Assembly: GCA_963763885.1 (NCBI GenBank)
Contig: CAVXQD010000002.1
Span: forward strand, 1-64,000
Length of the DNA: 64,000 nucleotides
DNA from: JANNBN01 sp963763885
Lineage (GTDB): Bacteria > Actinomycetota > Acidimicrobiia > Acidimicrobiales > JANYDT01
Direction: 5' to 3'
Notes under the pieces: generated by a model
Seen by the model: the letters and a program-made list of their open reading frames with translations, nothing else
What the model was told of the DNA's origin: nothing
Databases searched by the model: none
Position numbers and translations under genes: made by a program
In this document: piece after piece, positions 17,407 to 26,006 of the stretch
How positions within the stretch are numbered: position 1 is the stretch's first letter
How the letters are laid out: each line of letters begins with the position of its first letter

Positions 17407-17964
17407 CTAGCTGAAGCTGATCGTTTCGGCCTTGGCCGTGCTGCTGGTGCGGCCCGGGTAACTCACCCAGGTCATGCAGATGTTGAGATCGGCGATGATG
17501 CTGGCGGCCTCTACCATCTTGCCGTCGCCGAGGTCCATTGAGCCTGTGGTGTGCGCGTCCGAGATGAGCGTGAGGTCGTACCCGCGTTCCAGCGCACCGT
17601 ATGCCGTTGCTCTGATGCACCAGTTGGATGCGGCGCCCGCCAGCGCAATGTGTGTGGCATCCATGGCTGCGAGGTGGTTCTCCAGGTCTGTGTTCTCGAA
17701 CGACGAATTGAAGTTCTTGAACACACGCGTCTCGCCCTCAGCCGGCACCAACGGAGGGGCCCACTGCCATGCGTCGCTTCCGTAGGCCAATTCATCGTCA
17801 GAGTGCTGCACCCACACAACTGGCACCTTGGCTTGGCGAGCACGGTCCACCGCGAGTGCGACATTGCCGACGATTCGTTCCGCGTCGTGAGCATCGGCGA
17901 CGACGCCCACCTGTACGTCCACAACGACCAACACGCTCTTGTTGCCTTCTCGAACCGTTGCCAT
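17407..17964 (-). CDS. Isochorismatase-like cysteine hydrolase
   Basis: 185 residues from ATG 17964 (MATVREGNKSVLVVVDVQ). The catalytic triad is visible: Asp in VVVDVQVGV, Lys in VFKNFNSSFENTDL, and Cys in LAGAASNWCIRATAYGALERG, with TLISDAHTTG after it. This is the cysteine hydrolase superfamily (isochorismatase, nicotinamidase, N-carbamoyl amidases). The substrate is unclear. It is convergent with the SMP-30 gene and divergent from the EamA transporter gene. Confidence 0.9.
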   Translation of the reverse strand: MATVREGNKSVLVVVDVQVGVVADAHDAERIVGNVALAVDRARQAKVPVVWVQHSDDELAYGSDAWQWAPPLVPAEGETRVFKNFNSSFENTDLENHLAAMDATHIALAGAASNWCIRATAYGALERGYDLTLISDAHTTGSMDLGDGKMVEAASIIADLNICMTWVSYPGRTSSTAKAETISFS

Positions 17965-18049
17965 GGTGGCTCCTCTCACACGGGACCTGAGTCTTCCGGT
18001 GTCCAGTCTGACTGAAAAGCGCAGGTTGGTGACCCGTAGGATTGCTTCA

Positions 18050-19006
18050 GTGACGGATTCTTCGCACCGGCCCCTCCGGCCAGTCAACCCAATGCTGGGA
18101 ATGCTCAGCCTGATGGGAGTCCTCGCAACGTGGAGCTTTGGGCCCACGTTGTCCAAGCAGGTCACCACGTACCCAATTGTCTCGTCGACGCTACGAATGG
18201 TGCTGGCCAGTTCCGTTCAATGGCTCGTCTGTCTGGCGCTGGGCATCGCACCGTCGCGAAAACTGCTTGCCCGTGCCGCCATTCCAGGTGCGCTGTTCTG
18301 TGTGAACAACATATTGTTCTTCTTCGCGTTGCAGCATGCCAGCGTGCTCACCACCACGCTGTTGGGTTCGCTGCAGCCCATCGTTGTGTTGTTTGTTGCC
18401 CGGCCGCTGTTCAACGAGCAGGTCACGCCCTGGGATGTCTCGTGGACCGTGGTGTCACTCCTTGGAGTCGGCGTGGCGGTGGTCGGGGCCAACCGTGGAG
18501 GCAAGGCGGTCCCCACCTCGTTGTTGGGGGCGGTGCTTGGGGTGGCTTCCATGTTGGCGTTCTGCGGCTACTTCTTGGTGGGCAAAGTGCAGAACTCCCA
18601 CACCACAGAACCGCCGCCTAACCCCTTTACCTACATGACGGCGATTCTCACGTCGTCGGCGCTCACCTCGCTACCGTTCCTGGCCTTCAGCGGTCACATG
18701 GGCGACGTGCCGCCGATCAGCCGTCAACAGGCCTTTGGGCTTGTCCTCGTGACCGTCATCCCAACCATCGGACACGTGTGCCTGACGTTCTCCCACCGTC
18801 ACATTGACGCATCGGTGTCATCGCTTGTACTGCTGATCCAGCCGATCCTGTCGGCTCTCATCGCCTGGTGGATTCTCGGTCAACGGGTTGTCCCGGCACA
18901 GGGGTTTGGCGGCATCATCGTGGTCGTTGGCATCGCTGCGGTCACCCTTCGGCGCCGGTCTCGCGTTCCCATCTTCGATTCCGACGACGCGCTGGTTGCA
19001 ACGTAA
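18050..19006 (+). CDS. EamA/DMT-family transporter
   Basis: 318 residues from GTG 18050 (GTG 18029 is an alternative; both follow weak purine-rich sites). Ten hydrophobic segments in two EamA halves: LMGVLATWSFGPTLSK, CVNNILFFFALQHAS with LLGSLQPIVVLF, and in the second half IPTIGHVCLTFSHRHID with SLVLLIQPILSALIAWWILG. Proteins of this superfamily export metabolites or amino acids. There is a 14-residue basic and acidic C-terminal tail. Confidence 0.88.
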   Translation: MTDSSHRPLRPVNPMLGMLSLMGVLATWSFGPTLSKQVTTYPIVSSTLRMVLASSVQWLVCLALGIAPSRKLLARAAIPGALFCVNNILFFFALQHASVLTTTLLGSLQPIVVLFVARPLFNEQVTPWDVSWTVVSLLGVGVAVVGANRGGKAVPTSLLGAVLGVASMLAFCGYFLVGKVQNSHTTEPPPNPFTYMTAILTSSALTSLPFLAFSGHMGDVPPISRQQAFGLVLVTVIPTIGHVCLTFSHRHIDASVSSLVLLIQPILSALIAWWILGQRVVPAQGFGGIIVVVGIAAVTLRRRSRVPIFDSDDALVAT

Positions 19007-19051
19007 GACCAGCACCTAGGGTGGCGCCAACTACCTGAAACGAGAACTTGC

Positions 19052-19621
19052 ATGAGACTTGATGCCCCACGCGTCCCTCCAATTGTCGACGATGCGCTGA
19101 CGCCGGAGCAACGCGAAGCACTTGCGCCAATGACAACTCGCAATGGGATGGTGCTCAACATTTTTCGGACGCTCGTGCACGCCCCAGAGGCCCTCAACGC
19201 GTTTATGGCATGGGGCGGTTACGTGCTCTCCGACGCCAACAGCCTCCCTCCGCGCGAGCGCGAGATTGCCATCCTTCGCATTGGATACCGGTGCAGGTCC
19301 GGGTACGAGTTTGCCCAACACACTCGTGTTGGTCAGCGTTGCGGATTGAGTCTCGACGAAGTTGAGGCGATCAAGGGAGATCCCGCGGACCCTCGGTGGA
19401 CCGAAGCGGAAAGGGCCCTGCTGGTTGCCAGCGATGAACTGCACCAATCGCACTTCATCTCCGACGGCACATGGAAACAACTGTGCGAGCATTTCACGGA
19501 CAAGCAGCGCATGGACCTGGTGTTCACCGTTGGGCAGTACACGCAGGTCTCGATGATCCTTAACTCCTTCGGTGTGCAGCTTGATCCAGGGCAAGAGCTG
19601 GACCCCGACCTGCGCGCCTGA
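19052..19621 (+). CDS. Carboxymuconolactone decarboxylase-family protein
   Basis: 189 residues. Helical CMD/AhpD-like domain: ILRIGYRCRSGYEFAQHTRVGQRCGLS, followed by ALLVASDELHQSHFISDGTW and VFTVGQYTQVSMILNSFGV. AhpD peroxidases use a CxxC next to a His; here the Cys is followed by RSGY and only one Cys of that pair is present, so thiol peroxidase activity through CxxC is not expected. It may act as a decarboxylase-like or uncharacterised enzyme. It ends 3 bp from the convergent pterin dehydratase-VOC gene. Confidence 0.88.
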   Translation: MRLDAPRVPPIVDDALTPEQREALAPMTTRNGMVLNIFRTLVHAPEALNAFMAWGGYVLSDANSLPPREREIAILRIGYRCRSGYEFAQHTRVGQRCGLSLDEVEAIKGDPADPRWTEAERALLVASDELHQSHFISDGTWKQLCEHFTDKQRMDLVFTVGQYTQVSMILNSFGVQLDPGQELDPDLRA

Positions 19622-19624
19622 CGC

Positions 19625-20296
19625 CTAGTCGCGGTCCTGCCAGGTGCATACGCAGATCTCGTTGTCTTCCAGGTCCGCCAGCACCCAGAACGCCGGCGCG
19701 TACTGATCGGTGAGCAGCCGGCCCCCTGCTGCGATTGCGGCTGCGATGCGTGTTTCGGCGACGTCGTGCGGCACACGCACGTCGAGGTGCACGCGGTTGC
19801 GCTGGGGCCGCGGTTGGTCCATCTGCTGAAACCAGACCGGCGGCCCGATGCGGAGTGGGTCTATGAGCGCATCGACCGCCTCTCCCGGTGCGGGGGGCTC
19901 ATCGACGTAGGAAAGGACAGCCCGCCAAAACGGAAGCACTGCGGCGATGTCCAATGCGTCGATGGCGATGTCGCAGCGCGAAACTCGCGCGGGTAGAGCA
20001 GTGGCACCAGCCGCCCGTGCGAATTGCGAGATGGTGGCCGCAAGCGATGCGTCCTGGATCGTGAGGCCGTTGGCTGCATGCGTGGTGAGGCTGACTCTCA
20101 CCCGTCCGGGATAGCGCAGGTCCACATCGGGGTGGTGCTGGACGCGGTCAGCTTCGGCTCCGATCTCGCCGATCAACCGCACTGCAGACGCCCAGTCGGG
20201 TGCTTTGTAGTCCGCCTCGATAACGTGCCCGGTAATACGCCAATCAGGAAGATCGTGCGTTGCAGCAAACTCGCTGCGAGAAATTCGGTTGGCCAT
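19625..20296 (-). CDS. Pterin-4a-carbinolamine dehydratase/VOC fusion
   Basis: 223 residues from ATG 20296 (MANRISRSEF). Residues 1-95 match 4a-hydroxytetrahydrobiopterin dehydratase, with the active-site EADRVQHHPDVDLRYPGRVRVSLTTHAANGLT region (His-His-Pro-Asp). Residues about 110-223 are a glyoxalase-like VOC domain (CDIAIDALDIAAVLPFWRAVLSYV, then VHLDVRVPHD and FWVLADLEDNEICVCTW). The dehydratase part recycles pterin or acts as a cofactor-like domain; the VOC substrate is unknown. It is divergent from the kinase-LLM gene, with a dispersed repeat between them. Confidence 0.85.
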   Translation of the reverse strand: MANRISRSEFAATHDLPDWRITGHVIEADYKAPDWASAVRLIGEIGAEADRVQHHPDVDLRYPGRVRVSLTTHAANGLTIQDASLAATISQFARAAGATALPARVSRCDIAIDALDIAAVLPFWRAVLSYVDEPPAPGEAVDALIDPLRIGPPVWFQQMDQPRPQRNRVHLDVRVPHDVAETRIAAAIAAGGRLLTDQYAPAFWVLADLEDNEICVCTWQDRD

Positions 20297-20361
20297 ATGG
20301 CCGACGCTACCGGAGCGACTTGTGGTTCGCCGCGTGCGGCCGCTCGGCCGCGCCCGTGTCT

Positions 20362-20420
20362 GATGGGTTGCTCCACCTCGGGTTCGCTCCGTCCCTCCGC
20401 TCACCACTCGGCCGCGCCCG
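20362..20420. repeat. Dispersed 59-61 bp repeat, copy 1
   Basis: Starts GATGGGTTGCTCCACCTCGG and ends CTCGGCCGCGCCCGG. It is nearly identical to 29999-30059. It lies in the gap between the pterin dehydratase-VOC gene and the kinase-LLM gene; a partial extra CTCGGCCGCGCCCG stands just before it (20343-20356). It looks like an intergenic repeat family of this genome. Confidence 0.7.
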
Positions 20421-20451
20421 GTACCGTCGTTGCGATGACCGAGGCGCGACA

Positions 20452-21972
20452 ATGACAAACAATCCCAACTTCAATCGGACAGTTGGACCGCAGCCTGTGC
20501 GGATGTCTCGTCCCGCCGTCGTCGTGCTGGTCGGACCGTCCGGATCCGGAAAGTCTGCGTGGGCAGCTGAAAACTTCGCCGACTCCGAAGTTGTCTCGTC
20601 GGACAGGTTGCGGGCTGTTGCTGGCACCAGCGAATCCGACCTCAACGCCTCCGACGATGCATTCGTGCTGTTGCGCCAGATCGTTTCGATGCGTTGCAAG
20701 AAGGGCCTCACCTCGGTTGTCGACACGTTGGGCTTCGACGCTGACCTACGCCACTGGCTGATTGCTATAGCAGGGGAGGTAGGTCTGCAGGTTCACGCCG
20801 TGGTGTTTGATACGCCAACGCGCTTGTGCAAAGAGCGCAATGCACTCCGAACCAAACGAGTGTCGGTAGCGGTGTTAAGCGCGCAGATAAAGAAGTTCGC
20901 GGAGGTCCGAGGCGTCGTTCTGTCTGAACCATTCGCGTCGGTGCACACAATCCAAGCTTCAGACTCACCAACTCAAAAAGCCTCACTACCATCACCACAA
21001 GCGGCTTCTGCGTTGACATCCATGGGTCCGAAACGACCGGTGCGATTTGGACTACAGCTGTCTTCGTTTCCGGGTCCGGCCGCAACACTGCAATCCCGCC
21101 TGACCGAATGGGCGCAAGCAGCGGAGGGTGCCGGCTTCGACTCCGTGTGGGTGATGGACCACTTCCGTCAAATACCGCAAGTTGGGCGAGAGTGGGACGA
21201 CATGCCGGAGTCCATCGCTCTGCTCAACTTTCTCGCCGCGCATACGAGTCGGGTTTCCCTGGGGGCGCTGGTCCATTGCGTCACGCATCGCAACTTGGGT
21301 GTGCTGGGAAAGTCACTCGCAACGCTCGACGTACTTTCCGGCGGCCGTGCCTTCTGCGGGCTTGGGTTGGGCTGGTTTGCCGCAGAACACATGGACTACG
21401 GGCTGGACTTCCCCTCGGTGGATCAGCGGTACGCGCTGTTGGAGGACGCGCTGCAATTCCTGCCTGTGCTCTGGGGGAAAGGTGCCCCGACCTTCACTGG
21501 TAAGGCGTTCAGCGCGCCGCGGGCCATCGGCTACCCAAGACCATTGCAGGCGCGCATACCAATACTTGTCGGTGGTGGTGGCGAACGACGAACGCTTCGT
21601 CTGGCTGCGCAATATGCCGATGCGTGCAACCTGTTTGGCCACCCCGAAGCGGTGCGACACAAAGTTGAGGTCGTGCATCAACATTGCGATGCGGTGCAAC
21701 GCGATCCGCTGACTCTCAGCGTGACCCACCTCGGGTCGGCGTTGGTTGGAACCTCCGCGCAAAAACTCGCCGAACAAGTTGATGCGATGCGCATCCCAGC
21801 GCGAGTGCTGCCCGGGTTGAACCCAGGCAGCATCGAGGATCAGGTTGTGAGAATGACAAAACTCATCGAAGTGGGCGTTGACCACCTGATTGTGAATCTG
21901 CCGGACGTCAGCGCCGAAGCGATCACCCGATTTGGACAGGTGATCGCATTAGTGCGAAGCAACAACAGCTAA
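20452..21972 (+). CDS. P-loop polynucleotide kinase-like domain fused to F420-type LLM oxidoreductase
   Basis: 506 residues from ATG 20452 (MTNNPNFNRTVGPQ). Residues about 25-170 are an AAA_33/PNK-like kinase: VVVLVGPSGSGKSAWAAENF (Walker A), VVSSDRLR, SVVDTLGFDADLRHW and a basic lid (CKERNALRTKRV). After a Ser/Pro/Gln-rich linker, residues about 195-506 are a luciferase-like flavin or F420 enzyme: RFGLQLSSFPGPAATLQSRL, GFDSVWVMDHFRQIPQ, LDVLSGGRAFCGLGLGWF and ARIPILVGGGGERRTLRLAAQYAD. The two parts are in one uninterrupted frame. The LLM half suggests the host makes F420. The reason for linking a kinase to it is unknown. Confidence 0.82.
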   Translation: MTNNPNFNRTVGPQPVRMSRPAVVVLVGPSGSGKSAWAAENFADSEVVSSDRLRAVAGTSESDLNASDDAFVLLRQIVSMRCKKGLTSVVDTLGFDADLRHWLIAIAGEVGLQVHAVVFDTPTRLCKERNALRTKRVSVAVLSAQIKKFAEVRGVVLSEPFASVHTIQASDSPTQKASLPSPQAASALTSMGPKRPVRFGLQLSSFPGPAATLQSRLTEWAQAAEGAGFDSVWVMDHFRQIPQVGREWDDMPESIALLNFLAAHTSRVSLGALVHCVTHRNLGVLGKSLATLDVLSGGRAFCGLGLGWFAAEHMDYGLDFPSVDQRYALLEDALQFLPVLWGKGAPTFTGKAFSAPRAIGYPRPLQARIPILVGGGGERRTLRLAAQYADACNLFGHPEAVRHKVEVVHQHCDAVQRDPLTLSVTHLGSALVGTSAQKLAEQVDAMRIPARVLPGLNPGSIEDQVVRMTKLIEVGVDHLIVNLPDVSAEAITRFGQVIALVRSNNS

Positions 21973-22013
21973 GAGCTGCGCCGCCGACTGCCGTGCTGGT
22001 TCCGGGAAGCCGA

Positions 22014-22808
22014 TCAGCTACCGCTCCAGTTCGGCTGACGTTTCTGTGCAAAAGCGGCAGGACCTTCCTTGGCGTCCTTCGAGCTGAAGACCGTCCCAAC
22101 CAAGGGTGCCTGGTAAGCCCAGAACTCTGCCTCGGTCTGGTCCAAACTTGCTTTCATGAGTTGCTTCGATGCGGCAACTCCAAGCGGTGCGTTTTTGGCG
22201 ATCCGCTCCGCAAGGGCTACGGCAGCGTCAAGCGACCCACCCTTCTCAGAGACGCGGGCAACCAAACCGTACGCATGGGCCTGCTCGGCGGTGATCGGGT
22301 CTGCAGTAAGAGCAAGCTCCATAGCAACGCCGTAGGGCAAAACGCGTGGCAGACGTAGCAATCCGCCGCCCGCAGCGAACAGGCCAACGCCAACTTCTGG
22401 GATGCCGATTTTTACGCCGGTTGCGGCCACCAGGAGGTCACACGACAAGGCGAGTTCCAACCCACCAGCCAGCGCGAACCCTTCGATTGCAGCAATCATC
22501 GGTTTCTTGGAACCGTTACGGATGAACTTGTCCATGCCGAGAGGAGGGCCCTCGGTGGCAAACGCCTTGAGGTCCATTCCTGCGCAGAAACCTCGGCCAG
22601 CTCCGGTGAGAACGCCGACCGTCAGACCCGGGTCGTTGTCCAGTTGATCAACCGCAGCGAGGAGGCCCTGTGAAAGAGCGGTGTTGATGGCGTTCATCTG
22701 GTCCGGCCGATTCAGCGTGATGACAAGGACACGACCGCGAACCTCGGTGAGGACAGCTGGCGGGGTTCCGTCGGCTGAATGACTTGCGGATTGAGCGGTG
22801 TCTGGCAT
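22014..22808 (-). CDS. Enoyl-CoA hydratase/isomerase (crotonase family)
   Basis: 264 residues. Crotonase fold landmarks: VLVITLNRPDQMNAINTALSQGL, GAGRGFCAGMDLKAFA (first oxyanion-hole strand), MIAAIEGFALAGGLELALSCDLLVA (second oxyanion-hole loop) and IPEVGVGLFAAGGGLLRLPRVL. The Glu of the hydratase pair corresponds to IPEVGVG; the first catalytic Glu is not obvious at GGLELALS, where it would be in the usual position. It probably hydrates or isomerises an acyl-CoA. Monocistronic on the minus strand. Confidence 0.9.
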   Translation of the reverse strand: MPDTAQSASHSADGTPPAVLTEVRGRVLVITLNRPDQMNAINTALSQGLLAAVDQLDNDPGLTVGVLTGAGRGFCAGMDLKAFATEGPPLGMDKFIRNGSKKPMIAAIEGFALAGGLELALSCDLLVAATGVKIGIPEVGVGLFAAGGGLLRLPRVLPYGVAMELALTADPITAEQAHAYGLVARVSEKGGSLDAAVALAERIAKNAPLGVAASKQLMKASLDQTEAEFWAYQAPLVGTVFSSKDAKEGPAAFAQKRQPNWSGS

Positions 22809-22872
22809 GGGTTCTCCTCAAGAAGGGGAGCCATATAGTTGGTGATGGGCAGCGTTTGCTGCCAATCGGCTG

Positions 22873-23100
22873 TCAGCCGAATGCAACCACATCGCCAGGA
22901 AGCGTGGTTTCCACTGCCGCCTGAACGATTGTCGCCTTTGTCGAGTTTTGATTTGACTGCGCCCGCGACACCTGCACGCGGTTCATGGTGACCGCCACGA
23001 GGGCTGCAGTGAACGCAACGCCGAAGGTGGCGAGGCGTGCACGAAATTCCGTCGTGTGTTCCACAGAAATCAGCCTGACCTGATGAACGTATGTACACAA
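22873..23100 (-). CDS. Small putative membrane-anchored protein
   Basis: Up to 75 residues, or shorter if an internal start is used. One hydrophobic segment (ATFGVAFTAALVAVTMN) is followed by a polar C-terminal tail (ATIVQAAVETTLPGDVVAFG). It could be an exported or membrane-tethered peptide. I recognise no family, and coding status rests only on frame length and the segment. Confidence 0.3.
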   Translation of the reverse strand: MCTYVHQVRLISVEHTTEFRARLATFGVAFTAALVAVTMNRVQVSRAQSNQNSTKATIVQAAVETTLPGDVVAFG

Positions 23101-23185
23101 TGGGTCATTCGACCCGTTGAGACAGGCCGATTCTGCATAGTTTGAGTGAACCGCGAATCAGTGTTTGTTGTGTCAGGCTGAGAGG

Positions 23186-23890
23186 GTGAGCGGTGAGGAC
23201 AACCAAACGCCTCCGCCGCCCCCGGCACCGTCACCCATCGCCAGATCCTCGGCTCCGGCGGTGCCATCGGATGCAATCATCGGCGCCGAAACCGTGTCCA
23301 GTGCGGGCCGCATCAGCCTCACCAAATGGGGGCCGATTATCGCCGCCGCAATCATCGGGGTCGCTTCGGTTGCTGGGTCAATCATCGCATCGCTGATCAA
23401 CCGGTCGGGGCGGACTGCCGAGACCACCACGTCAACCTCAACGTCCTCCACGCTGACGCTGCCCACCACCGTGCCGGGTCCGACATCGCTTCCGGCAACT
23501 GCGCCGCCGCAGGTCATCATCGTGCAAGTTCCGGGGTCAACGGTGCCAGGCGGGCCACCAATGACGGTCATCGTCACCGTGACCGTGCTTGTCCCAGCGC
23601 CAACTATCAACGCCACCTCAACTTCTTTGTTCACGCCGAGCCTGACCACGCTGGTGCCGTCGACGTCGGCTGCTGCGAACGGCGGTTCGAGTGGGTCCAG
23701 CGGCTCGATTGTGACAACGGCAGCTCCGTCCGCATCAACGTCGTCCGTTGGTGTTGCGCCCCTACCGGGTACGGGTTCAACCGCAGTGCCAACGACCGTT
23801 TCCGGCTCAGGCTCGCCAGCGGGCACCTCAAGTGTTCCGGGGCACAGCGCTTCGACGTCCTCAACTGTCCTGCCGTCAACGGTCGGATAA
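23186..23890 (+). CDS. Membrane-anchored Ser/Thr/Pro-rich protein
   Basis: 234 residues from GTG 23186, preceded by a GAGAGG ribosome-binding site; a TTG seven codons earlier is less likely. A Pro-rich cytoplasmic N-terminus of about 45 residues is followed by one membrane helix (WGPIIAAAIIGVASVAGSIIASLI) and then about 160 residues made almost only of Thr, Ser, Val, Pro, Ala and Gly. The layout suggests a heavily O-glycosylated or wall-spanning stalk. No enzymatic domain. A strong hairpin follows its stop. Confidence 0.6.
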   Translation: MSGEDNQTPPPPPAPSPIARSSAPAVPSDAIIGAETVSSAGRISLTKWGPIIAAAIIGVASVAGSIIASLINRSGRTAETTTSTSTSSTLTLPTTVPGPTSLPATAPPQVIIVQVPGSTVPGGPPMTVIVTVTVLVPAPTINATSTSLFTPSLTTLVPSTSAAANGGSSGSSGSIVTTAAPSASTSSVGVAPLPGTGSTAVPTTVSGSGSPAGTSSVPGHSASTSSTVLPSTVG

Positions 23891-23894
23891 CAAA

Positions 23895-23918
23895 ACACCC
23901 CGGCAGTTGCCGGGGTGT
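23895..23918. terminator. Bidirectional hairpin terminator
   Basis: ACACCCCGGC, a four-base loop (AGTT) and GCCGGGGTGT form a perfect 10-bp GC-rich stem. It stands between the convergent Ser/Thr-rich gene (plus) and zinc peptidase gene (minus). The minus-strand side is followed by GTTTTG, so it fits termination of the minus-strand direction best. Confidence 0.75.
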
Positions 23919-23981
23919 CTGGTGTTGCTGAGCGGAGCTGAGTATGCCCGGGTCATCCCGGAATCAGACCTCTTGCGTGAA

Positions 23982-24986
23982 TCAGATGCTGCCAGAGAAG
24001 GTGTCGCACTGACCAGGTTCGCCGGACTTGTATCCTGTGTTGAACCACTTCTGGCGCTGCGCAGATGACCCGTGGGTCCACGCTTCGCGGTTGATCCGGC
24101 CTTGGAACTTCTTCTGAATAAAGTCGTCGCCAACTCGTGCTGCTGCATCGAGACCGGCCGCGATGTCCTCGTCGGTTAGCTCAACGATGAGTGGATCTGG
24201 CCCGGACGTGGCGTTGGCCGCCCAAACGCCGGCGTAGCAATCAGCTTGCAGCTCGAGGCGGACAGCGGCGCTCTCTTCGCCTGACTTGTCGCCCGACTGT
24301 TGCACTTTGGCACTGGTCCCCAACAAGTTCTGGATGTGGTGGCCGTATTCATGCGCCACGACGTATGCCTCGGCAAACGGGCCGCCGGTTGCGCCGAACT
24401 TGGCCTGCAGCTCATCGAAGAACGTTCGGTCCAGGTAGGCCTGGGAGTCTGCCGGGCAATAGAACGGGCCGACGTCCTTGGTAGCTGCTCCACAAGCGGT
24501 GTCCACGTCCCCTGAGAAGAACGTGGTTTTGGCGACTTTGTAATCCAGGTTGTTCTGCTGGAACACCTGTTCCCAGAACGCGTTGACGTCGTTCACCACG
24601 GCTACGAGACGGCACTTCTGGCTGTTGTTGGCGTCGGCTCCGGTGGTGCACGCCGTGTCCACGTCGCCGCTGGCAACGTTGTTGGCTGGGCCCGTCTCTG
24701 GTTGCACCTGGGACTGGGTCTGGCCGAACACGTCGCCCAGGCCGCCGTCAGTTCCGGTGCCGGTTCCGCCGCCGCCACCGCATTGGCTTGCAACGAGCGC
24801 GAGGACGATCATCATGATGAGGCCAGCACCGCCGCCAGCCTTACCCATAGGGATTCCCCCACCTCCGAGGCCTCCGGATGTGCCGCCGCTGCGACCGAAG
24901 CCGCCGCCCAGCCCGCCGCCGCGTCGACGACCCTCCTGGTCATCGATCTGGCTGGTATCCAGTTTTGCGTTGTCGTCGAACTTCAT
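23982..24986 (-). CDS. Neutral zinc metallopeptidase, YpfJ family
   Basis: 334 residues. The N-terminal 80 residues are a Gly-rich linker (GGGLGGGFGRSGG) with one membrane helix (AGLIMMIVLALVAS), so the protein is anchored with its catalytic part outside. The catalytic site is HEYGHHIQ in AYVVAHEYGHHIQNLLG, and ELQADCYAGVWA gives the third zinc ligand. This matches the putative neutral zinc metallopeptidase family (YpfJ/Zn_peptidase_2). Cys pairs in CTTGADANNSQKC and CGAATKDVGPFYC may form disulfides. The substrate is unknown. Confidence 0.92.
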   Translation of the reverse strand: MKFDDNAKLDTSQIDDQEGRRRGGGLGGGFGRSGGTSGGLGGGGIPMGKAGGGAGLIMMIVLALVASQCGGGGGTGTGTDGGLGDVFGQTQSQVQPETGPANNVASGDVDTACTTGADANNSQKCRLVAVVNDVNAFWEQVFQQNNLDYKVAKTTFFSGDVDTACGAATKDVGPFYCPADSQAYLDRTFFDELQAKFGATGGPFAEAYVVAHEYGHHIQNLLGTSAKVQQSGDKSGEESAAVRLELQADCYAGVWAANATSGPDPLIVELTDEDIAAGLDAAARVGDDFIQKKFQGRINREAWTHGSSAQRQKWFNTGYKSGEPGQCDTFSGSI

Positions 24987-25076
24987 GAGTTACCTCCGCG
25001 GCCGCGACTGAGCTGCGGCGCAGCCGCAACCATAGGTGATGAAAAACGGGAACATGTGGGCGCCCGCTGGAGCCGA

Positions 25077-26006
25077 TCAACTCAGCGAGTAGGAGGTCGT
25101 GGCGTTGTCGGAGGTGTCGCTTGCAACGATGCGGCCGTCTTGGCGCAGCGCAACCAGATGCGCAAGCACGGATCTGCCGGCCGCTTTGACCAGCCGGGTA
25201 TCAAGACCCGGATACATCGCAGCCACCATCGACGCAATGGTCTTTGGTCCTCCCGCCAACTGTTCAAGCACTTGGACAGTTCGGTGGAGGCGGTGTTGGT
25301 AGAGGGCACTGACGTACCGCTGCGGGTCCGTGACCGCAGGGCCGTGCGTTGGCCAATACCGCTCTTCCGACCTGGCCCGTACCTTCTCGAGGCTGCCGAG
25401 GTATTCGTTGAGGTCGCCAGCCGGCGGTGAAACCACGCTGGTGGACCACGCCATCACATGATCACCACTGAACAAAATGTTGTCTGCGGCATAGGCGAAG
25501 CAGAGGTGGTTTGAGATGTGGCCGGGAGTGGCGACGGCTTCCAAAGTCCAGCCAGGCCCGCCGATGACATCGCCGTCGCCCATCAGCCACTCCGGCACGT
25601 GATCGGTGTCGGACCGGTCTTCGCTGTGTTCAGAATCCCCACCATCGACCGGCTGCTCGGCTTCAAAAGCGGCGGGGTCCTCGGGGTGGGGCGCGCATCC
25701 GACGATGAGACCACCGACGAGTTCCTTGAAGCGACGTGACCCCGGCGAATGGTCAGGGTGTGTATGTGTACAGACGATGTGGCTCACGGTCTCACCTTTG
25801 AGGGCCTTTACCAAGGCATCGAGGTGGGTGGCGTCGTTAGGCCCCGGGTCGATGACCGCCACCGTGCCTGTACCCACGATGTACGTGCCGGTGCCGAGGT
25901 ACGTGAACGCCCCGGGGTTGGGTGCCAAGACACGACGGATGGACGAACCGATCCAGTCCACACGTCCGGGGATCGCGTCGAGATCTCGATCGAAGGTGAG
26001 TGCCAT
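25077..26006 (-). CDS. MBL-fold metallohydrolase, LACTB2-like
   Basis: 309 residues from ATG 26006 (MALTFDRDLDAIPGRV); its start overlaps the mftF stop by 1 bp (TGATG), which decides against the longer upstream frame. The zinc motif HTHPDH is followed by GGPGWTLEAVATPGHISNHLCF and ILFSGDHVMAW, the full metallo-beta-lactamase fold ligand set. The last 70 residues form a winged-helix-like domain as in LACTB2. The family cleaves esters, thioesters or RNA. As the last gene of the phosphatase-mftF-MBL operon it may act on a mycofactocin intermediate; that is inference. Confidence 0.85.
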   Translation of the reverse strand: MALTFDRDLDAIPGRVDWIGSSIRRVLAPNPGAFTYLGTGTYIVGTGTVAVIDPGPNDATHLDALVKALKGETVSHIVCTHTHPDHSPGSRRFKELVGGLIVGCAPHPEDPAAFEAEQPVDGGDSEHSEDRSDTDHVPEWLMGDGDVIGGPGWTLEAVATPGHISNHLCFAYAADNILFSGDHVMAWSTSVVSPPAGDLNEYLGSLEKVRARSEERYWPTHGPAVTDPQRYVSALYQHRLHRTVQVLEQLAGGPKTIASMVAAMYPGLDTRLVKAAGRSVLAHLVALRQDGRIVASDTSDNATTSYSLS

